A program made the translations under genes and the position numbers. A stretch of DNA of 64,000 nt, taken from contig OX421494.1 of NCBI GenBank assembly GCA_949126835.1, forward strand, positions 25,566,185 to 25,630,184, given 5' to 3'. This document shows, in pieces, positions 22,290 to 34,115 of the stretch (the first letter of the stretch is position 1; every line of letters starts with the position of its first letter). The DNA comes from Anisus vortex. Taxonomy: Eukaryota > Mollusca > Gastropoda > Planorbidae. The notes under the pieces were generated by a model, which ran no database searches, was not told the origin of the DNA, and was given only the letters and a program-made list of their open reading frames with translations.

Positions 22290-23499
22290 GAGTTTTTTGC
22301 TGAGCCCTTATATCTATACAGTAAAGTGATAATGAACCAATGCTTTTTATTCGGAGAAATCATATTGTGAACAACCCAAGATGTTTATTGGTTTTTTTTT
22401 CTTACTTTGATTTATTTGCTTCAAGTGGCAAGATATAATATCTGTGTTTTGAATGTCTTGTATATATATATATGTATGTCAGTACTGCACTGTGAATCCT
22501 TAAGTAACATTTGAATCTAAAAGTTGTACTTTTTAACCAATGTTACATTTAAAAATAACATATTTTAAACTTACAGCTGAGCTAATATGTACTGATAATA
22601 GAAATGGTAATAATTACAAAATATATGCTTATGGCTAAATGGAGAAATCTAGCTACTAATAAAAGCGCTATTAAATGTCACCTAAAACATTTCTTTGTAT
22701 CACTTCTTGAAAGAAAGAAAGGCTTTAAATAGAAAGTAACCAATGTGATTTTTTTGTATGCTACAAAGTAATGTCACATTTTGTCCTGTGGACCAAAACA
22801 CATTTGTATTTCTATAGGTAAGTTTATAGAGAAAAATAGGTTTATTGCGTATTATTATTTTTTTGTGAGTGTGGTAATAAGTTTTTCATCTACCTTTTTT
22901 TAAAAAGCAAGTAGAAAGCTTACAATTAATTCTCAGACTAACACTTCAGCAATTTTCTATTCATACCATCAATATTTTGTAGCTGCATTTATTGATTTGT
23001 TTCATAATGTATAACACATTTACATTCCTGTAAGAATAGTTATCTCAGCTAACAGATTTTTTAAAAACCTGAAGCTGTTTTCTTTCTTATATAATTTAGA
23101 TTTTAGAAGCTAATTTTTTAAAATACTTTTTTAGTAGTTTAAGTTTTTTTTTTAATACAGCATCTGTTTTAGCAGTTTTGTTAAATCAGACTCAAATTGT
23201 TTGGAGAGTAACCATATTAGACTCACTAATTTTTATGTCTTGATAGTATTTACAAAAATCAAAACATACAAAACTCTAAAAAGGAATGCAAGCAGTTTAA
23301 AATTTAATTTTAAACCATGATCACACTTGGGTGAAACAGTCTGATTATAAAATAGTGAAACATTTTGTGTGTGATGCACATAGTTTTATGAATATTGTTG
23401 TCTTGGTTGTTAAAAATGAAGTTGTAAACTCACCTGTTTTTTTAATATTGTTTTATCCACATAGTTTATTTAGTTTTTGCCTGTAGTAAAAGAAAAGTA

Positions 23500-23700
23500 T
23501 GCCTTTTCAACCATGTTGGACTAGTGGGCAGTGTTTACCAGTTGTTTCCTCATTGTGTGGCCAGCCACCTCTTGTTTTTCCAAACAATATTAGGTACAGA
23601 TCAGAACTGGGTAGACTTGGAAACCCTCTGGCCCCAGGAAAAACAAACATGTGTTTTAACAGTCAAATCGGAGACCTTCCTCATGGCAGTCTAACAACAC
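23500..23700 (-). mobile_element. SINE fragment downstream of TOM1
   Basis: GACTAGTGGGCAGTGTTTACC, TTGTGTGGCCAGCCACC, AGGTACAGATCAGAACTGGG and GTAGACTTGGAAACCCTCTGG match the SINE body in reverse order. The head is decayed. If the TOM1 3' UTR runs to 24.5 kb, this copy is exonised in it. Confidence 0.65.
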
Positions 23701-24507
23701 AATTAGACCCATTTTACCTTTTTTATTCTTTCCGACATACCTTTTATATATGGGGAAAAAAAGAAATATTGTTTATTGATTATATAGTATTAGCAAATAA
23801 TGACCTAAATGTTTTGTATGTATTTCATTGTTTCCTATGTAATCATAATTCACTTGGTGATCTGTAATATGTTGCTATAAAAACTCGACTTATAGTCAAT
23901 ATCTACTATACTTGAACTGACAACATGTCAGTCTTTGCTATAGATAATTTTTTGTTCAGCTGCATTTATTATTTGTTATTAAGTACAAAAGAAAAATCTT
24001 TAGTTTTTTTATTTTGTAAATTGACTGTTTGTAAATTATTATGAAAAATACACAAGCTACGCAAGGACTTATTTTGCTTTATTTGTAGTATTGCATTTGT
24101 TTGCTCATAACTTTCTTCAAGCCTGAATCTTATCCTTTAAAATTATTTTTTTAGAAAGCATTGACATTAATGTCCACATAATGATTTCTACTAAAAGTAG
24201 GATTTACTCATTTCAGCCTAATGTGTACATATTTATATTATATTGTGTTTAAAAAAAGCTGCCACCTTATATGTGGATTATGCCCCTTTTTTTAAAGTTA
24301 TGAGATAATTGTATTCATTCCTACCAGTCCCATCATAAAGATCTCGCTTGTGTTTATCAAGTAACTATAAAGAGAGATATAATATTAAAATTATGCCAAC
24401 TAGTGAACTGGATATAAAACTTGCATTTTTCCTGTGAATATTATTTCTCTTTAAACGTAACGTCCACTCTTAAGTTTCCTGTTGACTTCTATAATATGTT
24501 GCAGATG

Positions 24508-24513
24508 AATAAA
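24508..24513 (+). promoter_or_regulatory. Candidate polyadenylation signal of TOM1
   Basis: AATAAA in GCAGATGAATAAAAAAAC, followed within 30 bases by TTTTGTGTTT, a GT/T-rich downstream element. No transcript evidence is available. Confidence 0.35.
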
Positions 24514-25426
24514 AAAACAACACACAATTTATTTTGTGTTTAATTTTATAGAGTTCTTTGGCTTTTTTTCAATGTATATTTTTAGGACAATCTGTTACAA
24601 TCTACAGATGTTCACATGAATTTCAAAGCACAGTGATAAGAAAAATAATTTAAACCCCAATATATTTTACGTACTGGGTAACCAAGAAAATTATTTGTTA
24701 AACATCTATTAATTGAGAATTAGTCTTCCTTGAGAACTATTCTATTCATGATGTAAGGCTATTTGATATAGCCAGTCTGCATTAGGGTTTAATATATCAA
24801 TATTAAAATCTATGCATTAATAAAGCATAAGAATATTTAGTGAGACCTAAAAATCAACTAAGACAAGACATTAAGTTGAAACTGATAATACTTTTACTGT
24901 GCCAAGTTATATTTACAATTTGCTTTATGATCAATTATAAAACATGTATTGAAAGTTGTTCCCCTGGAGTTTTTGTTTTTAGAATTTAACAAAAGCCTTT
25001 TACTTTTTATTTAATGTCATTTACAAAAGATAATTCATTTTGGATAGATTCTAATTATTGTTAACTTGATACCATCAAGAACTATAACAACAACTAATAA
25101 CAATGTCATAATTTTAAATAAGCTTCACAATTTCAACAACATTTAAGACAGTTACACATTGCAACAGATTAAATGGATTAGAATTAGATTATTCAAAAAA
25201 ATATTTAAACAAGTTCACATAAAACATTGACTATAACTCATAGCGTAACAATAAATAAATGCAAATGAAATATTGAAAGGGAAAGAAATATAAATTAAAA
25301 AAATGTTTCATCCAAAATTTGTAGTTAACTCCAAGTATCTTGTGAAGGCTGTGACATTTTTGCCAATGTAATTTTCACCAGTAAACAAGGCGATGTACAT
25401 TGATGTATTTTTGTCTCAGCAAACAT

Positions 25427-28400
25427 TTACTTTCTCCTGTCCTCAACAATGATGCTTTCACTCTGAGATACTTCAACATGGCTACAAATCTGGAAAATGT
25501 ATTCAAAATATGAGCTTGACATGATAACAAATGTTAAAAAAAATATAGAGGTGGGACTTGATAGTTAATCAATGTGTACAGTCTGTTGCATTCCCTAATG
25601 TATATTTGACATGTTATTGTAGAAAACTATATAGAAGATTTATCGCTGTTTAGTATGCAGGGATGTGACTTTTCCTTTTGTCAAAGGAATTTCCTTCATC
25701 TTGTCAAGTTTCTTTTTTTTTCTGCCGGCCACGTTAACAAAAAATTGAAAGTTGTACTGTTTTAGAAAGGTCTAGTGCCTTTAGGATGCACACAGAAAAA
25801 TATTTTCCTTAGGACTTTTAGAATGACAAATAAATAAAAATGATATGGTTGAGAGGTAGACTGGGCTAACTCTAAAATGTAAAAAAAGCAAATAGTAATT
25901 GTGGCTTCACAATAATGAGGTCTCAAAATAATAAAGTACACAATTTCATATAATTTACACTAACCTCAAACAACGGTGGATCTTTACTGTGTGGATGAAA
26001 CCCTTTCTCTTTACATGAACCAATGACATGTAAACCATGGTCAGTTAGTTTAAATATGCCATTTCTGAAAACAAATAAATCTCTCACTCACAATGACTTA
26101 AAACACTTTCCATTTTTTATAATTGAGTCAATCCTATGCTAGAGTAAATATGGCTTATTTAGTAATAAAGTTTGCAAAGTTTACAGAAGCCAAGAGAACA
26201 TTTGTTGTTGCCCATACTAACAGCATCTTTAAAAGCATTATTATGTTAGATTTGTTGAAACATTCATTCTAATGCAACAGGTGCAAGCAAAAGTAAATGA
26301 AAACTTTTTAGTTATTCAAAAAAAAAAAAAAAAAAGTTTAATCTAAAACTAAAATTCTAAAAAAAATGTTTTATATTGATTCCTAAAGTACTTGTTAAAG
26401 ATACAATAGCGTGAAAATTGTGCAAAAAAATATCTTTCTTACTCTTGAAATTTGGGTGAGCAAACAATTGCGATTGCTTCTGGCATCATTTTCTGCCATG
26501 GAAAGTGTGAGTGAAGATCCACACTAGATAGAAAGGCTGTCTGTGTGGGGTGTGTCTATAATGGATAAACACAGTGTGGATGAAATAACAACACATCATT
26601 ACATTTGCATTTCATAAACTCATTTTCAGAAAGACACAATGTAAAATTTATGTCTTAAAATTCCTAATTCACTAAAAGTATCTTTTTTTTTTTGTTTTAA
26701 ACTTAAAATCCCTAATTCACTAAAAGTTTCATTCCTTTTATTTGTTTTAAACTTTCAATAATAATACTTATCATTTTTTTACCAAATTTAAAATCTACAT
26801 GCCATAACATAATTAATTGTGAAAGCTTTAAATTTTATCAGTACCTAGTATTTTAATAAACATGATGAAGAAAAAAAATACAAATAAAAAATATTTTAAC
26901 ATAGTATGGTTAGATTCCATGAAAATACAATTCTAAGTTTATACATTTAAAAAGAGCCATTATTCTTACATGAATCCAACCCAAAGTAATTCAATTCTTT
27001 TCATCTTGATAACTCATGTTCAAAAGACACAATTGATGTCAAATATAGGTCTTAAAATTTTTCACAAAATGATACTCTTCATGACATAATGTAAATGAGA
27101 GCTTTAATTTTATCAGCGCCAATTATTTTAAAAAATAAATGATGGAGAAAAAAAAATGTATCAAAAATATTTTGGAATTGTGTGGTTAGATTACACATAA
27201 AAACAAAATTCTAAGTTTAAAAAAAACAACAACAAGGAGTCATTATTCTTACATGAATCCAACCCAAAGTAATCAAATTCTTTTCATCTTGATAAAAGAT
27301 CAGTTCTTCTTCACTTTCCATATCACAGCTGTCGTGACCTCCCTTTTGTTGTGGAATGAACAAAGTTGTGACGTGAAATTGACCTTGGGACTGGAAAGAA
27401 CAAGAATATCTTTAGTGAAGTCCCATACATTTAGTGAAGTCCCATACATTTAGTGAAGTCCCATACATTTAGTGAAGTCCCATACATTTAGTGAAGTCCC
27501 ATACATTTAGTGAAGTCCCATACATTTAGTGAAGTCCCATACATTTAGTGAAGTCCCCTACATTTAGTGAAGTCCCTTACATTTAGTGAAGTCCCATACA
27601 TTTAGTGAAGTCTCATACATTTAGTGAAGTCTCATACATTTAGTGAAGTCCCATACATTTAGTGAAGTCCCATACATTTAGTGAAGTCCCATACATTATT
27701 CCATTTCACACACATAGCAAATCTTATGCTCATGAAAAAAATACTTTTATTTTACTAGTCTTTTGGAAAGAATGAATAAATAAACACTTATACATGGGTG
27801 TTACTGACTAAAATATAGAGCTTGCTAACCCAATATTTGCAATAACCCCTTTTTTTTTTGTAAATAAAAACAACTGAATTGTCTGTCTCATCTAAACTTC
27901 CTAAGACATAGATTTAACAGTAAAATGACACTAGAGTAACACCTATGCAGATTTTTATATATATATTGATACCATAATTCCACACAAGATGCCCATGGTC
28001 TCAGCTTCCATTGAAGTGTTTTTCTCTGCCGCTGTTAGAAATCTGGACATCAGTATGGATGGCACAACAATTGTCCTCAGCTGTCCATAATCTAAACCAC
28101 CGAATTCACCTAAACTTAAATGGTGATCTGTGCCAGGCTTTTTGGTGCGATCCACAGTAGGTAGACTAAGAATACAAATATAAACATAGACGTAATTCAA
28201 CATGATTGAAAGTGCTTAAAAAAACAAACTAAAATTTTAAAACCAATTAAACAACAGTTTTTGCTATAAATCCTTAATATGCTTTTTGTTATGTGTTAGC
28301 GTTCCAGAGATTTTGTTTTTTGCTACCCACATAGAAAGAAACAAGCGAGATTAATAGACCTATAAATAGTATAAAGGCAGACAAATAGGGCTAGAAAAAG

Positions 28401-31400
28401 GAAATATAATTAAAAACCTTAATGCCATAGTGATATTATGCTGTCAATAGTTATAAACAAAACCAATGTATTAACTATATCAAAGAAAGAAACACATAAA
28501 AAGAAAATCAATGTTAACATATTATGGGGCTGAAAATGGGATAGAATAACTTGTAATAAATGTCTATGTGCCAAGTTTCACCTCAATAGAATTACAAGAA
28601 GATAAGACAATTATAATTATTAGCCACCTGAAGGTCTAGTGGCCTGCCAGAAACATACATGCATACACAGTTAAGCAAAGTTTTAAAAGCAAATGCTTTA
28701 GACCCCTGCCCTACTGTCTTACTTACAGGCTGGGTAAGTTTATGCTACATTTATTTGATATTTTTTTTTTTTTTTAATCATCCGTTAGGTTTGTCTCTAG
28801 CCTAGAGTAATGTCCGTGTTCTTAGTTGTATGTTAAATGTGCTCTGAGCTTACATTATGTTTGTTGGCAGCGCTATACAAATATTATTATTAAAATTAAG
28901 ATAAAGGATTTAGAAAAACAAAAAAAAATCAAATCCTTACTTTGTATCCTGTAGAACTAATTTTTTTTTCAAGTCTCTGTCAGGTATCTGTGGTGGATCA
29001 ACACTAATGTCACTCAAGTATTGAGAATATGATGGAGGAGGGGGTAGACCCGAGATACTTTTGTCTTTTGGAAGGACTTCACTCAGGTCGGTTGATACAT
29101 GATTATCCGGAATTGCACCTGAGGCTATGCCTGTCAGCGCCAATCCCGGTACACTGGTTCCTTCTTCTGAATCAAAAAGTTGATTATTAATTAGCATTAT
29201 ATTTACTAGACATATATGCATTTTAAATTTAGCTTTTAAGGCAGTAAAAAATTATAGTTGTTATACTATTTACCCTAAACAATAGAGCCTACAAGTAGAG
29301 GCCGACCAAACCATATTTTTCGTTTTGACCAAAACGAAACCATATCAAAAGTTCTACATTGACTTTCAGCACCAACAACAACAAACACCTAACGCTAGTT
29401 GTCGGCTCGACGCAGCCTTCAGATCTATGTCATGAGAAGCAAAAAAAATTTTTTTTTTAATTGGGATTTCCCTGTTGATGCTGAACGCTTCCAACAGACT
29501 GATAGATGTTGGGTAGCCAGATACTTGAACTTCTAAAGAAGGAAATAAGAAAGACCAAATAGATGACAAATTTAGTGTTTCCTTTGAATCTTCCGCATTA
29601 AACCCACAATCAGTTCAGTTTTATTACAAAGCTGCCAATAATTGTATTGTGGTAAATAAAGAGTCCTAAATGTTACCTAAATAATGAGTCTTGTTCAAAC
29701 GTAAACAGGCTTTAAATTTAGATTAGACTGGAAAGCAATCTGTATTTGGGCAACTTTACAAAAAATAACTTAACAGCCCATGTATGGTTTTTACCAAAAA
29801 CAAATTTTCAAAACAACACAAAATAGATATTTGGCTGATGACCGAAAGTCAATATCAGTTTTGGCAGAAACCAAAATCAAACTGCAAGCTTACTTTTTTG
29901 GCTTCAGCCGAAACTACACCGAAAGAGGCAATTTGTCTACTTTTGATGTTGAAACCGAATTTCGGTCAAACTCTACCTACAAGCTAAAACAAAAGAAAGA
30001 AAGAGAATGGTCTAATACTTATTCAATATACTTTGTACTTCTTACCTTGTTTTTTTCTCTCTATCTCCTTTAGTTTTTCTTCTTCTTGTTTTCTCAACTT
30101 CCAATATTTTTCTTCCTGCTCACTTCTCACTTCTGCTTCTTCTTCTTCCTGTAGTTTTTTGGCTAAAGCAGCATCTTGCTTTTCTTGGTCTTCCCGTGCT
30201 TTCTTTCTTAAGAGTTCTTCCCTTTCTCTTTCTTCTTGTAATAGTTTCTAATTGTTGTTAAGTAAAAATGGCAAACAGTAAGTAAGGCTTAAAACAAAAT
30301 GGGCCGTGATGATTAAATTAAACATTTAATTCATAATATCTACCAAAGAAAAAAAAAAGAAGTAAAAAAAGATCTACTGGATCTCTTTGAAATCATATTT
30401 TTGTGACATTTATACAGTATGTAACTTTAATAGCAATTGTAAACCAATAAATATATATCTTATTCTTTAAGACGCTCACCGTGGAGCATAAGGCAGCAAT
30501 GAAATTGCACCATGCCTCCCTATCCTGAGTAAGCCAAGTGACTTCATGCCAAGTTTTTTTTAATGGCTTCTTCTCCCATGGCTCTTCTCCATGTTTCCAG
30601 TTGTCTTTCCCTTCTTCCTTTTTACCCAACGGTGTCCTCTCAGGGCTATGTTGGGAAGCCTTTTCTATCCGGGCAAAGAATATTACAAACTTTTGTATTG
30701 GTCTTCCATGTCTCTGCAGCATAGAGAAAAGTTTAAGTTGTGTCCTTAGATGCAATAAGGAGGAATTCTATATCTTGATAATTTTGTTGAAGGCCTATGC
30801 AGCCATAGCTAGTTTGGTGGAGATTTCCATTTCAATGCTTTTTTGAATAGATCTTTTGGGGAATAAGAGAGAAGAGCTATATCTACAAAGTTGCAGTCTT
30901 CTAGATTGGAGGTTAGTCCCCATACTAGGCCTATAGGTTTGTCTGCAGTGGCTCTTTTTTTTACAGAGTCCATTGCTATTAGAAAAATGATAGGTGAGAT
31001 TATACAGCCTTGTTTGACTCCAGTTCACACTTGGACTGCTGGTTTTCATAGTGTACACAAAACTGGTTATCAGCAGACAAGTTTTAAGAATATTGATATT
31101 AATCACTTTCACTGGGAAGCTATATGATTCCAAAATTGTACATAGTGTTGATGGTAGATGCTATCAAGTCTTTTCAAAATCTATGTAGTTGATGTATAGA
31201 GTTCCATTCCAAGGATTGTTCCACTATGATTTGCAGAACAAAGATATGATTGCTGTATGAGCTTTCAGCTCTGGCAGGCTTGTTCTGTATGTAAGACTCT
31301 CTCTATTCCTGTTATCATTCTCATCAGCAGTTCTAAAAAAAAACAATAGCAGACAATAGATTTATTTCTCTCGATTACTCACATATGATTAGATCCCCTT

Positions 31401-34081
31401 TATGGTGAACTTTCACAATAATCTCTCGTTTCCATGAGCTAGGTACTTGTTCTTACTTTAATTTTTGTGAGTCTCACCACTGATTGTGCACACAGTGATA
31501 GATTGGATTTGAGCATGTTAGCAGTGACTCTATCTCTGTTTCCCTTGGTCAGTTTGATGGCTTCTACTATTTCTTCTTCTACTATAATGGGCCCTTTGGT
31601 CTATTCAATCTAAAAGCCCATATCCCTTGTTGTGTAAGTCTATGTTTTTGGGTGTGCTCTATATAAGATCTCTTAGAAATGTTCTGCCCACCTCTGTAGC
31701 TGGTCTTTCTCTCTGCCGTCAAATTATTCACATTTTTATCTTTCCGATTAGCTTCTGGATCAAAACAATAATAATTTAGTAGACTGTCTGGTTATCTCAA
31801 ATATCAGCTGCTACTTGTGCCACTTTTGCCATGTGGTCTACAAAATCTCCTTTGTTTGTTTTTTTTTTTTTTTTATTCTTGCTCTTCTTTTGCTCTCAAT
31901 GTAGAGTCTCCTGCGTTGCTGGCTATCTTCAGCAGTCCTTTTAGCATTTTTTTGTCAGCCTTTTCTGTTTAGCCTCTTTTCTTAGTTCCAGGAGGTTCCA
32001 TGCCTTCACCTGTTTTTTTATGTACCCTAGTTTGGCTTTGTGTATGCATCCAGGATTATGTGTTGATGATATCAGTCTCTAAAAAACTCACAAATATACC
32101 ATTCTGCTATGCCATTTCAACACAAATCTATTCTTAACTACCGTATCATTTAATAGGGATGAGAAAGAGTTTATACTTTTTTACTACTATCTTTAGCTTG
32201 AGCTGGAGTTTGCACAGGACAAATGTGTGATGTCAAATATAATATGCATATTGCTTAAAGATGATAAAAATACAGGCTATTTCAAAATTATATAATTTAC
32301 CTGTTCTTCTAAATATACTTTCTCTTCTTCAGCATAACGATCTTTTAGCTTTGTTTTAATTATTTCTGCTATTGGCAAAACTTTTTTGACTTTCTGAAAT
32401 TGATAATAATGAAACAATAAAAGCATATCCACAATTGCTTCCCATACGCCACAATGAAATTATTAATTGACAAATATCACTGAAATATTATTGATCTTAT
32501 ATTGTTATGTATTCATGGTATTTGCTAAAAAGAATATTTTTAGCACAAGATCAAACAAAAATATTTTTGAACTTACTCTCTTAAATTCTGCCACTTCATC
32601 GAGTGGTGCCTGTTTATAATCCTGATGGGAAGGTAACTTTTCTAGAAATAAACTGAGGATTAAAAGTAAGTAAAGATAACTTCAATATTTCTTGAAAAAC
32701 TGAACAAAAAATACAAAACAAAAAAGTATGTTTTATATTTACAAGTCATGGAATCAAATTTAAGAATTTTAAAGCACATAACAAAAAAAAGAAAGCTATA
32801 ATGTACATTAACATCCTTTATACTAAAGCCACACTATTTCAACCAAAGAAATAGGAAGCAATTCATCTCTCAACCAATCAAATCATAAAACTTTTTCTCT
32901 ACCCCCTCAACTCAAAGAGAATTTTAAAAATAATGTCAATAATATAGATGAAACAAATAATTAATAACAATTTGTTTCTTTTTACAAAAAAAAAAGCCAT
33001 TGAAAATTCAGTAAAATGCATCACACAACAAAAAAAAAAAACAGCTAAAAAGAAAACTATTAGCTTGTAACAATTTTTAATTTATCAAAATGCTTAAGTG
33101 ATGTTTATTTGCTTAGTTAAAAGAATTAATATAATTTAATTTTACACTTTTCAATGTGATTGTTGTAAATGGATAGGCTCATTGAGTGACTGATCAGACT
33201 GATTCATTTATTTTTCTTACATGTGATGCACTAGATGCATTTGATGCCGTCATTAGACCAAATGCCATAATGAGCTTAGCCAAACAGAAATAGAAAGATA
33301 CAAAGTATGTTTTAAAGATATGTGCAAGTTTTAATAAATTGATTAATCCACTTGGCATGTACATCCCAACCGGTTGATCAAAATAATTGTTTGTCAGTTT
33401 AGCCGACTTTTGGATTTGTCTGAGATCTAATGAGGCATATATATTGCTTGAGAAAAGAATCTATTCATCTTTATATATGGTATACATAAAAAAGGGTTTT
33501 ACCCTAAAATATGTTTTCCATTGCCACTTCTTTACCATGAAATTTTTTATAGGACACTCGTTATTGTAAGTGTTGTGAGATTGTAACCCCAAAGAAAGTA
33601 TCAGACGCAGAGGTTGCCAAAAGAAACATGGTGGAAGGCAACTGATATACAAAGCCCAAGGAACAGGAAAAGGTATTTTAAAAAGCTGGCATAATAATCA
33701 GGTGAATGATGAGTGTTTGTTTTATGTTCCCCAACAAATCAAAAGTAAAAATGATGATAGTATTATTAAATAATTATTTTTACTAGTGCTTTTCTGTAAG
33801 TGTTTAGTTAAGTGGATAATTACGTAGTAAAAAACTATCCGATAATATACTTACATTATAAATTTGTAATATAAAATGAATGCACTTTCTAACTGTCCAT
33901 CATCACAGAACATGTTTGCCATTCTTAGCATTTCTCGTCCAGATCTAAGGTAAAGTTTTACAGCCAATGTATTGTCTACTTCTACACGAGATCCATAATC
34001 AATAAGAAGTTTAATCCTTTGGTTTGGCTCAATACTTGAGGAGCTGATTGAAGTTTGGTGATGTAATTTTGATTGTGACAT
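25427..34081 (-). CDS. STAMBP: STAMBP/AMSH-like JAMM deubiquitinase (10 coding exons, complete)
   Basis: Exons from 5' to 3': 34081-33855, 32652-32577, 32393-32301, 30247-30046, 29166-28941, 28165-27973, 27390-27253, 26555-26443, 26064-25965, 25489-25427; 1431 nt, 476 aa. Residues about 10-110 form the N-terminal USP8-dimer/MIT-like domain ([31 protein letters not shown]). Residues about 102-199 are a charged E/K-rich helix. A STAM SH3-binding motif P-x-V-D-R-x-x-K-P is present as PTVDRTKKP at 277-285. The C-terminal JAMM metalloprotease has E330 in ETMGILCG, H385 and H387 in GWIHTHP and D398 in SSVD. The second zinc site of AMSH is also kept (H400 in VDLHSH, then CKEKGFHPH). The family cleaves K63-linked ubiquitin chains on endosomal cargo with ESCRT-0. 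Human STAMBP has 424 aa; the excess is in the linker. The first ATG fits the domain start; a 5' UTR exon join at 34112/34113 (TTTATTTAG acceptor) is likely. Confidence 0.94.
26610..27295 (-). repeat. Local tandem duplication that includes the 3' part of STAMBP exon 7
   Basis: About 26819-27015 is repeated at about 27093-27295 (shared words: ATTCTAAGTTTA, then CATTATTCTTACATGAATCC and CAACCCAAAGTAAT). The true exon 7 lies in the second copy. The first copy repeats its last 50 or so bases plus the splice donor, but reads a stop (TGA) in the exon 7 frame and has no matching acceptor. It is a dead partial exon in intron 7. A smaller internal duplication (CCTAATTCACTAAAAGT) occurs at 26665 and 26711. 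Confidence 0.85.
27411..27695 (+). repeat. 19-bp minisatellite, 15 copies, next to STAMBP exon 7 acceptor
   Basis: The unit is TTTAGTGAAGTCCCATACA with a few variants (CTTAC, TCTCAT). On the gene strand it occupies the intron just upstream of the exon 7 acceptor, ending only about 20 bases from exon base 27390. It therefore replaces the usual branch-point zone. Confidence 0.95.
28825..28890 (+). mobile_element. Short L2/CR1-like 3' tail (STAMBP intron 5)
   Basis: GCTCTGAGCTTACATTATG leading to GGCAGCGCTATACAAATATT and a TTA run is the same type of tail as at 18835-18860. Only the tail survives. Confidence 0.45.
29296..29975. mobile_element. hAT-type element, 680 bp, non-autonomous (STAMBP intron 4)
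   Basis: Flanked by a perfect 8-bp duplication CCTACAAG (29288-29295 and 29976-29983). Ends are TAGAGGCCGACC and, inverted, TAGAGTTTGACC. CCGAAA/TTTCGG-type words recur near the ends. No transposase frame. Confidence 0.85.
30470..32060 (-). pseudogene. Reverse transcriptase relic of a non-LTR retrotransposon (STAMBP intron 3)
   Basis: Reading the minus strand in shifting frames gives [11 protein letters not shown], then [20 protein letters not shown] (RT motif around 31015-30955), then [14 protein letters not shown], then the typical C-terminal [17 protein letters not shown] near 30550-30500. Frameshifts and stops are frequent. The catalytic F/Y-x-D-D box reads FVDIALL, so one aspartate codon is gone. 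It lies in the same orientation as the host gene. Confidence 0.82.
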
Positions 34082-34115
34082 TTTAAATTTGTCTCCACAC
34101 CATATTTTTTATCTA

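Larger units (their letters stand above)
22290..24530 (+). other. Probable 3' untranslated region of TOM1
   Basis: No splice-supported coding sequence follows the TOM1 stop at 22287-22289. The region is AT-rich and holds a (TA) run near 22463 and an old SINE fragment. A polyadenylation signal AATAAA at 24508-24513 is a reasonable end; earlier ends are possible. Confidence 0.45.

Noticed and set aside
30033..30251. Ser/Phe/Cys-rich open frame on the plus strand
   Set aside because: It is the exact antisense of STAMBP exon 4 (Glu/Lys-rich helix), so its composition is a shadow.
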